A stretch of DNA of 60,893 bases from Christensenella sp. UBA4379 (GTDB taxonomy: Bacteria > Bacillota > Clostridia > Christensenellales > Aristaeellaceae), in assembly GCA_002391225.1 (NCBI GenBank), contig DGRV01000096.1:1-60893 (forward strand), written 5' to 3'. A program made the position numbers and the translations under genes. This document shows positions 10,006-17,100 of the stretch, piece after piece. Under the pieces are notes generated by a model. The model searched no databases. It was given only the letters and a program-made list of their open reading frames with translations, and was not told where the DNA came from. Positions within the stretch are counted from its first letter, which is position 1, and each line of letters opens with the position of its first letter.

Positions 10006-10037
10006 TTGCAAAATGCAAAGAGAAATGATGTTATAAT
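10006..10037 (+). promoter_or_regulatory. Extended -10 promoter-like element upstream of the BTAD gene
   Basis: TGT-TATAAT (10029-10037) is an extended -10. A TTGCAA at 10006-10011 is 20 bp away, longer than optimal. If used, it would give a long leader of about 200 nt containing the G9 tract. Confidence 0.45.
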
Positions 10038-10159
10038 GTAAGTTGAAGAGTGCACTCTCCAGTACCTGACCTTCAGTGTTTTCGCCTGTTGAGAAAGGAA
10101 TTTTCAGGATCTGCGCTCCCATCACCCCTCCGATGATACTTGATCTGTATTTTAAAATC

Positions 10160-10168
10160 GGGGGGGGG
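10160..10168 (+). repeat. Homopolymeric G9 tract
   Basis: Nine consecutive G residues lie 9 bp upstream of the -35 box at 10178. Poly-G runs of this length are prone to slippage, so this could alter promoter or leader spacing for the downstream regulator. Confidence 0.85.
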
Positions 10169-10177
10169 TAATAATAT

Positions 10178-10206
10178 TTGTCATAACTAACTGAATGTGA
10201 TACAAT
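10178..10206 (+). promoter_or_regulatory. Proximal promoter of the BTAD regulator
   Basis: TTGTCA, 17-bp spacer, TACAAT, with TGA directly before the -10 box. It sits about 43 bp from the start codon at 10249. Confidence 0.7.
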
Positions 10207-10248
10207 TCCTGACTGTTTGTAAGCTTTTCGGAGAGGAGGAAGACGGTT

Positions 10249-11433
10249 ATGGCGGACAACGTTCGGATTCGCGCGATGGGTTCATTTTCAATAGAAGTCA
10301 ATGGAGTTTTCCATGAAGACCTGACCATCAGGAGCCGCAAGGGCGTCACCCTCCTCCTTTATTTGATTTTGGAAAGAGGCAAGGCCGTTTCCACCCAGCG
10401 CATCATCCGGGAGATCTGGGGCAGCAAGCACAGCTATTCCCCGGAGAATGCCCTGAAGACCAGGGTCAGCCGGGTCCGGGCTCTTCTCAACGAGCTGTCC
10501 GACGGCCTGGGGGACTGCATTGTCTCCACCTCCGGCGGCTACCGCTGGCAGAGCGGCGAAAACGTGACGGTGGACGTGCTGGAGGTCATGGACCTCTTCG
10601 ATTGCCTGCGGAGGGACTGCTCTCCTGAGGAGCGGAGGGAAAAGACGGAGCACCTGATGGACCTTTATCAGGGCGACCTGTTCAGCACCGGCGAAGCCCG
10701 GAACGACGTGGTGATGGTCAACTTCCTGCACCGGGAGTATCTGGACGCGGTATTCAAGTACGTGGCTCAGCTGCGCAAGGAGGAAGCCTATAACCGCATC
10801 TGCGAGGTCTGCCGCCGCGCCATGCTGATTGACAGCCTGGACGAGCAGCTTCATATTGAGCTCCTACAGGCCATGGCCAACCTGAACAAGACCAGCGAGG
10901 CCATGACGGAGTACCGACGCATCACCCGCAACGTACAGCTGGAGCTGGGGGAAGAGCCCAGCCAGGAAATGAGAGCCTGCTATGACCGCCTGGCGGAAGC
11001 AGGCAGCACCCTGAGTTACAACCTGGACGTCATCCGCAACGAGCTGGCGGAAACCGCGTCCGACCGACGAGGCCCCTTCTTCTGCGATTATTCTACCTTT
11101 AAGGAAATCTACAACATCCAGCTGCGCAACCTGGAACGCATGGGTTCCAGCATCTTTTTAGGAATGATCATGCTCGGGGATCCGGGCGGCCGAATGAGTC
11201 CCATCTCGCGGGAAAGCGGGATGGCGGGCCTGCAGGAGATCATGCGGGCAAACCTGCGCAAGGGCGACATTATCACCCGCTTTGCCGATAACATCTACGC
11301 GATTCTGCTGCCGACGGTGGATTACAAAACCTGCGCTACCGTCATCGAGCGTATCGAACAGCTCTTTTATCAGGAGTATCCGTCGGGCAATATCACCTTC
11401 CACGCCCGGTTCAGCCCCATGGGAGGAAAATAA
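10249..11433 (+). CDS. SARP/BTAD-type regulator with degenerate GGDEF-like C-terminus
   Basis: 394 aa. Residues 1-95 look like a winged-helix OmpR/SARP-type DNA-binding domain (RSRKGVTLLLYLILERGKAV, then NALKTRVSRVRALLNEL). Residues about 105-250 match the helical bacterial transcriptional activator domain (LYQGDLF; EEPSQEMRACYDRL at its end). Residues about 265-394 resemble a nucleotide-cyclase/GGDEF fold in which the active loop is lost: RFADNIYAILLP stands where R-GGDEF-AILL would be. The start has GAGGAGG at 8-9 nt spacing. It probably regulates surface genes nearby; the acidic secreted protein follows after 150 bp. Whether the tail binds a nucleotide is unknown. Confidence 0.8.
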   Translation: MADNVRIRAMGSFSIEVNGVFHEDLTIRSRKGVTLLLYLILERGKAVSTQRIIREIWGSKHSYSPENALKTRVSRVRALLNELSDGLGDCIVSTSGGYRWQSGENVTVDVLEVMDLFDCLRRDCSPEERREKTEHLMDLYQGDLFSTGEARNDVVMVNFLHREYLDAVFKYVAQLRKEEAYNRICEVCRRAMLIDSLDEQLHIELLQAMANLNKTSEAMTEYRRITRNVQLELGEEPSQEMRACYDRLAEAGSTLSYNLDVIRNELAETASDRRGPFFCDYSTFKEIYNIQLRNLERMGSSIFLGMIMLGDPGGRMSPISRESGMAGLQEIMRANLRKGDIITRFADNIYAILLPTVDYKTCATVIERIEQLFYQEYPSGNITFHARFSPMGGK

Positions 11434-11453
11434 ATCGAATTTTTTCAAATTAT

Positions 11454-11515
11454 TTTGCAAGTTTCCGAAATGTTACCCGAAGCGTAACCGGTAGGGGGTA
11501 TACTGAACTTGCAAA
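11454..11515 (+). promoter_or_regulatory. Promoter region with paired inverted repeats before the acidic secreted protein
   Basis: TTTGCAAGTT (11454-11463) and its exact inverse complement AACTTGCAAA (11506-11515) flank a region that also holds a smaller inverted repeat, GTTAC/GTAAC (11472-11488), and a -10-like TATACT (11499-11504). No good -35 lies 17 bp upstream, so an activator-dependent promoter is plausible. The BTAD protein encoded just upstream is the obvious candidate, by position only. Confidence 0.5.
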
Positions 11516-11584
11516 TCAGGCAAGACAGCCTGAGGCGCACACCCTCTACCGCACAACGAACGGTTATGATAGGAGAATGAAAAG

Positions 11585-13996
11585 ATGAAGAAAATGAATG
11601 GAAAGAAGATCGCCGCTCTGATGACGGCCCTGGTCCTGGCCCTGGGGGTCAGCATCCCGGCCAGCACCGCCCTGGCAGACGAAAAGACCGACTCCCTGAG
11701 GGACGCGATCTACCGCACCCTGAAGGAAAAGCAGAAGGCTCAGGAAGAAGCCCCCGCCGAGATCGTGGTGCCCCCCGTTTCTACGGACAGCGGCGCCGCC
11801 CAGACGGAAGAGCAGACTGAAGCCCAGCCGGAAGAAGCGGCCGCTGAGGAAGCCGCTCCGGAAGCCACCTCTCCTTACCTGAGGATGAAGGTCACCGGCG
11901 CCGCCACCCTGATGGACATCACCGCGGAAGCCGCCAACACCTTCACGGACGCTGAAGTGCTCGCCGCCTTCCGCATCGAGAACGCGGACCTCAGCTCCAC
12001 CGTCACTGTCGCCCTGGCTCAGAAGCCCACGATGGCCGAAGGAGATAAGCTCCAGCTGGTTGGCCTGAACGACTGGATCATCAACAAGCGGATGGTGGTC
12101 GGCGGTCTGGAGATCGGTCAGAAGGTTCAGTTCACCGTCCGCATGGTCGATGGTTTCGCCCTGATCCTCCACCGTGCTGAACCCGCTGCTGAGGAAGCCC
12201 CGGAAGCCGCCCAGCCTGCTGAAGAAGTGAAACCCGAAGCGGAAGTCAAGTCCGAAGTCGAAGAAGTTAAGCCCGAAGAACCGGCTCAGCCTGAAGCGGA
12301 ACCCGAAATCACGGCGGATGCCGTGACCACCCCCTTGAAGGCGGATGTCGCAAAGCAGATCCTCAAGGACCTGACCGCCCACACCGAAGAACCGGCCGCC
12401 GCCGAAGCTGAACAGCCTGAAACTGCCACGGAAGATACCAAAGTCCAGAACGACGAAGAAGCCCCCGCTGACGAACCTGCCGAAGCCTCCGAAGAACAGA
12501 CTGAAGCTGTAGAAGAAAATACCGAAGTCCAGAATAACGAAGAAGAAAATGAGGAAGAAATCAGCGAAGAGCTGAATGAGGAACTTCCCGAACAGCCCGA
12601 AGCCGTAGTCAGGGAAGAAGAGGAACTGAGCGAAGAGCCCGCCGAGGAAGAAGCGGAAGACGAAGAGATTTCCGAAGAATCTGACGAGGAAGAAGCAGGA
12701 GAAGAAGCTCCCGAAGTCGAATTAGAAGAAAAAGCTGCTGAAGAGACTGCCGGCGAAGCCGAAGAACAGATCGAAGCTCCCATCGAAGAGACTTACAACG
12801 AGGCTCCTGTAACTCATATCGAAGAGACCATGAGCGAGGCTCATGAGGCAGCCGCTGACGAGCCCATCGAAGAAACAGAAGCTCCCATTGAAGCTCCCAT
12901 CGACGAACCTGCTGAAGAAACTGAATCTCCCATCGAAGCTGCTGTCGAGGAAACTGACGAAGCTGTCATCGAAGAGAACGCCGAAGAAATTCCTTCCAAC
13001 CCCGAAGACCTGCGGAAGCTGGCCCACAAGTTCAGCGACCTGGTGATCCTGGATGATTACAACACCCCGCTGGGCATCGAGGACTTTAAGAAGATCACCA
13101 TGCTGGATGTGACGGACGTCCGCATCGATCCCGACGGCATGAGCCCCATATTCCTCACCCTGGAGAAGGATGAAGAAGTAACCCTGATCGGCATGGAAGG
13201 CGACTGGGCCCAGATCGTGGTCGGCGAAGAAATCGGCTACATCTGGAAGGATGCCCTTGAAGCTCAGACTGAGGCGGCTGAAGCCTTTGCGGAAGATCTG
13301 GCTGCCGGCAGCGCGGCACTTGTTCCGCAGACTGTCTCAGCGGAGATGGGCGACGCTGTCGCCATCCTGTCCGGCAACCTGCCCGAAGGCGTGGCGATGG
13401 AAGTCAAGCTTCTGACTGTCTCTGTGGCCAACCTGAACGAAGAAGACACCGGCATCGAAAACCTCTACGCCTTTGAGCTTTGTCTGACCAATGCCGACGG
13501 TTCCGAGTTTGTTCCGGAAGACGGTTCCCTGATGATGACTGTCAGCGGCGGCAAAGTGGCGGACGCCATTGCTGAAAACCGGTTTATCAGCGTTTCGACT
13601 TTACCCGGCAAGGAAGCCGCAAAGGACTTGGAAGTGACTCTGACCAAGGATTCCGCTTCTTTCCCTCTGAACGGCGTAGCTTTCCGCATCGATGCTCTCC
13701 CCGTTTCCGATACTCCGGTGATTCCGGAACCGGATCCTCTGAACGTGACCATTGAAAGCTCCATGACGGGCATGGTACGGCTGGGCGACCTCATCACCCT
13801 GACCGGTGTAGTCGGGAATGCCGATACTGAACCGCTCTATTATCTGTGGGAGTGCGATCGCGGAGCCGGTTTTGAGCCGGTGGTAGAAGCTGATGGCGCT
13901 CAGGTCTCCTTTGCCGCCACGGCGGAGAGCATGCTGTGGAACTGGCGGCTGACCGTCGTCGTCGAAACCGCCCGGGTCCCGGAGACGAACGTATAA
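11585..13996 (+). CDS. Secreted acidic Glu/Pro/Ala-rich protein with SH3-like segment
   Basis: 803 aa. A clear signal peptide (residues 1-31, cleavage near ALA-DE) precedes a short folded segment (about 95-195), then a long low-complexity acidic region (about 200-470) rich in EE, PE, APIEE and PIDEP units. Residues about 500-560 resemble a bacterial SH3 domain (KDEEVTLIGMEGDWAQI, then GYIWKD). After this come two beta-rich segments, one with TNADGSEFVPEDGSL, which is echoed by TNADGREYQPEDGPL in the next gene. No sorting motif is visible, so it may be released or held non-covalently in the wall. Function unknown; a wall-spanning spacer or cation-binding surface protein is inferred. Confidence 0.75.
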   Translation: MKKMNGKKIAALMTALVLALGVSIPASTALADEKTDSLRDAIYRTLKEKQKAQEEAPAEIVVPPVSTDSGAAQTEEQTEAQPEEAAAEEAAPEATSPYLRMKVTGAATLMDITAEAANTFTDAEVLAAFRIENADLSSTVTVALAQKPTMAEGDKLQLVGLNDWIINKRMVVGGLEIGQKVQFTVRMVDGFALILHRAEPAAEEAPEAAQPAEEVKPEAEVKSEVEEVKPEEPAQPEAEPEITADAVTTPLKADVAKQILKDLTAHTEEPAAAEAEQPETATEDTKVQNDEEAPADEPAEASEEQTEAVEENTEVQNNEEENEEEISEELNEELPEQPEAVVREEEELSEEPAEEEAEDEEISEESDEEEAGEEAPEVELEEKAAEETAGEAEEQIEAPIEETYNEAPVTHIEETMSEAHEAAADEPIEETEAPIEAPIDEPAEETESPIEAAVEETDEAVIEENAEEIPSNPEDLRKLAHKFSDLVILDDYNTPLGIEDFKKITMLDVTDVRIDPDGMSPIFLTLEKDEEVTLIGMEGDWAQIVVGEEIGYIWKDALEAQTEAAEAFAEDLAAGSAALVPQTVSAEMGDAVAILSGNLPEGVAMEVKLLTVSVANLNEEDTGIENLYAFELCLTNADGSEFVPEDGSLMMTVSGGKVADAIAENRFISVSTLPGKEAAKDLEVTLTKDSASFPLNGVAFRIDALPVSDTPVIPEPDPLNVTIESSMTGMVRLGDLITLTGVVGNADTEPLYYLWECDRGAGFEPVVEADGAQVSFAATAESMLWNWRLTVVVETARVPETNV

Positions 13997-14106
13997 ACCG
14001 CTTTCCCGCCGAGCCGGGAACCGTCCCCAAAAACTCCGTTTCAACTGTGTTTTAACATTAAATATCTTCACTCTTCACTCTGATTTATGTAAGGAGGTAA
14101 GCAGCT

Positions 14107-17100
14107 TTGAAGACCATGAAACGCACAGCTGCCCTTTTCCTGTCACTGCTGATGCTGTGCCAGCTGCTTCCTGTCGCCGCTCCCGCGGAAGGCACCGCGG
14201 AGTATCATGCCCCGTCTGCGGTTTATACTGTCATCTTCGGGGAGGAAACCTATCTGGTTCCGGAGGGGTATACCATCGATCCCCTGCCTGATCCTCCTGC
14301 CCGGGAAGGGAAGATCTTCACCGGCTGGTATGACGGGGAGAAGAAAGCGGAAGCGCCTTTCACTCCCACCGCGGACGCTGTGTTCACCCCGATGTATGAG
14401 AGCGTCCTCTCCGTCCAGGCGGAGGACGGGGCTTTGATCACCCTGTCCGGTTCCTTTCCGGAGGGGTACGAGTACCTGTCCGTGGTGGAAGAGGGCCTTG
14501 AAAAGAGCGTCGCAGAGCCTCTGAGGAAAATCAAATCGAATACCAAATCCATGACCAAGACGATGGCCGCGCCGGATCTGTCGCCGGTCTCCCTCTATAC
14601 CTACGATCTCACGCTGACCAACGCGGATGGCCGGGAATATCAGCCGGAAGACGGCCCTCTCACCATCACGGTTCAGGGGCAGAAGTTTGAGGATGCTCTG
14701 GCGGAAGGCCGTTCCATCGAAATCAGCCAGACGCTGGCTGAAAGCGGAGATCAACAGATCATTTCCGATCCTGCCGTCAGCGGGAAGACTGTATCTTTCC
14801 AGGTGGATCAGCTGTCCAAGCTGACCTTCACCGGGATTTATGACCTGGATGAGGCCTGGGAAAGCGGCAGCCTTACAGATGGCGATGTGAATGTTTCCCT
14901 GGCTGGCACGATGCCGCGGGGGGCTGAAGCGAAGGCTGAAAAAGTTGACCCGGAAACCAAAATAACGGAGGAAGAGACAAAAGAAAAAGAAACTGTTGCG
15001 GTTCTTGCCGCGGCGGAAATTACCCTGCTCAACGCTGATGTCCAGGCGGAACCTTTCCGTTGGGGCGGTACTGTTCATGTGACCATGTCCAGCGATAAAC
15101 TTTCCAAAGCTCTTGAAAAGAAAGCCAAAATTACCGTGTATCATATCGACAGCGAGGGCAATCAGACCCCTCTGACCGATGATGATATCAACATCAATGA
15201 AGATGAGCATACTGTCTCTTTTGAGGCGGACGCTTCCTACGTGTATGCGGTGGCCGAAATCGTCATCGAAAAGACTGTGCTTGCCTCTGACGGACATAAT
15301 TACAACATTACGGTAACCTGTGAGGCCGAATCTGGCATTCCCGAAGACGCTGATTTGTTAGTTGAAGAGATACTGAGCACATCATCTGAATACATGAACT
15401 ATGTCAAAAAGACTGAGAGTACGCTGGGCTGGGAAACTGGATCCGCTTCATATGCTCGTGTATTTGATATCAGCATCGTTAAGAATGGTGTGAAGCTGCA
15501 GCCTGCAAGTGGAACAACAGTTGATGTACGTATCGAACTGGCTGACGCCGGAAATAATAATACACTCAGCGTTGTTCATTTTGAGGATAACAAAGCCGCA
15601 GGCGATAAGGTTCCGATTGTGACCAATGGCCAGGCTCTCAGCTTTGAAGCTTCAGGCTTCTCTATCTATGTTGTAACTGACCAGACCAAAAGACTGATCT
15701 ATGAGTTCTATAAAGATGGTAATGTCATTGCCTCCCAGTATGTAAAAGATGAAGAAACTCTTGTTGATCCGGGTGTTGAATCTGATTACGGTCAAACTTT
15801 TATTGGCTGGTACATCGGAGATGAGATTCCCGCAAATCTGAATGAGAATGATTTGATTCTGAACATCGATGGCTTGAATGCTGACCTTGTTGCCAGAAAG
15901 CAAGCTGGGTTTGAGGATGGGGATATTGTGAAGGTTCACGCAGTATTCCGCGAAGCCTGGTATTTGCGTTATATGTATCAGGATACCAACGGAAGGATCA
16001 CTATCCTGACAACCAAAGAAGTTCGGAAGGATGCTTCGAATAAGCAGGTTACGATCGAAGACGGATCAGAATATACTACAGATACTTTTGAGTATTGGAT
16101 CGATGTATCGACCGGCTACAAGTATTTTGCGAACAGTACAATAACCCTCGAACAGCATCTTGATCTTTATATGAAGGTTGATGGGCGCAACTGGCTCGTG
16201 TTTGACGCTAATGCGGGCGGGCCTGGCAGTGGCGCGACCTACACGACGCCGCAGCTGCTTGTCGGAGGTGATGTGACGCAGCGAGTCGCAGACCCAACGC
16301 GCAAGGGATATCGTTTTATAGGTTGGAATACAGCACCTGACGGCAATGGCGATGACTGGCTTGTTGTTAGCTATGATGACGAGGGCAATCCTATTTACTC
16401 GGATGATCGTTTCGGCAGCACCATTTCAGAGGATACCGTGCTTTATGCACAGTGGGAAGGAATCCCGACAGATTATTATGTGGTTTTCTGGAGACAAAAA
16501 GTTGACGCAACGGGAAATGATCCTGAGAATGACTATGAATATGTCATCAGCGAAAAACGTATCGGCCTGGTGGGCGAAACGGCGTCCCTTGAAACGGCCG
16601 ACACTCAGAAAAACAGCACAGACAGCGATTATGAACATTATGTCTACAATACGGAACTGTCTGATTCAGAGGGAAAGGAAATCAATGCGGACGGATCTAC
16701 AGTACTGAATGTGTATTATGATCTTCAAACATATCACTTGAGGTTTTTCTTTGCGAGAGAATACGATGCAGTTGTTGGAGGAACAACAAGTTATGAATAC
16801 ATTCCCGTAGCAACCACCAATGGGAATGGTGCAATCACTTGGTATTCCGGATATAATTACTCAAATTCGACACAATATTTTTATAACACGAATGGTAATA
16901 GGGCTTACTATAAGATTGGGAATGGCGGTTGGTTTTCAAGTAGGTCAACAAGTAGCTCTACATCTTACAGAATTAATAATGGCACAATCTATATCAGACA
17001 AGAGGTTATCAATGGAGGAACTACCCGAACATATCTCCAGGTAAACAATAATGATGAAGGTTTCCGCTATCATAGGACTAATGGGCTTGAGAATGCTCTA

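Noticed and set aside
14003..14020. Short inverted repeat TTCCCG/CGGGAA after the acidic protein gene as a terminator
   Set aside because: The stem is only 6 bp and has no U-tract; it is too weak to call.
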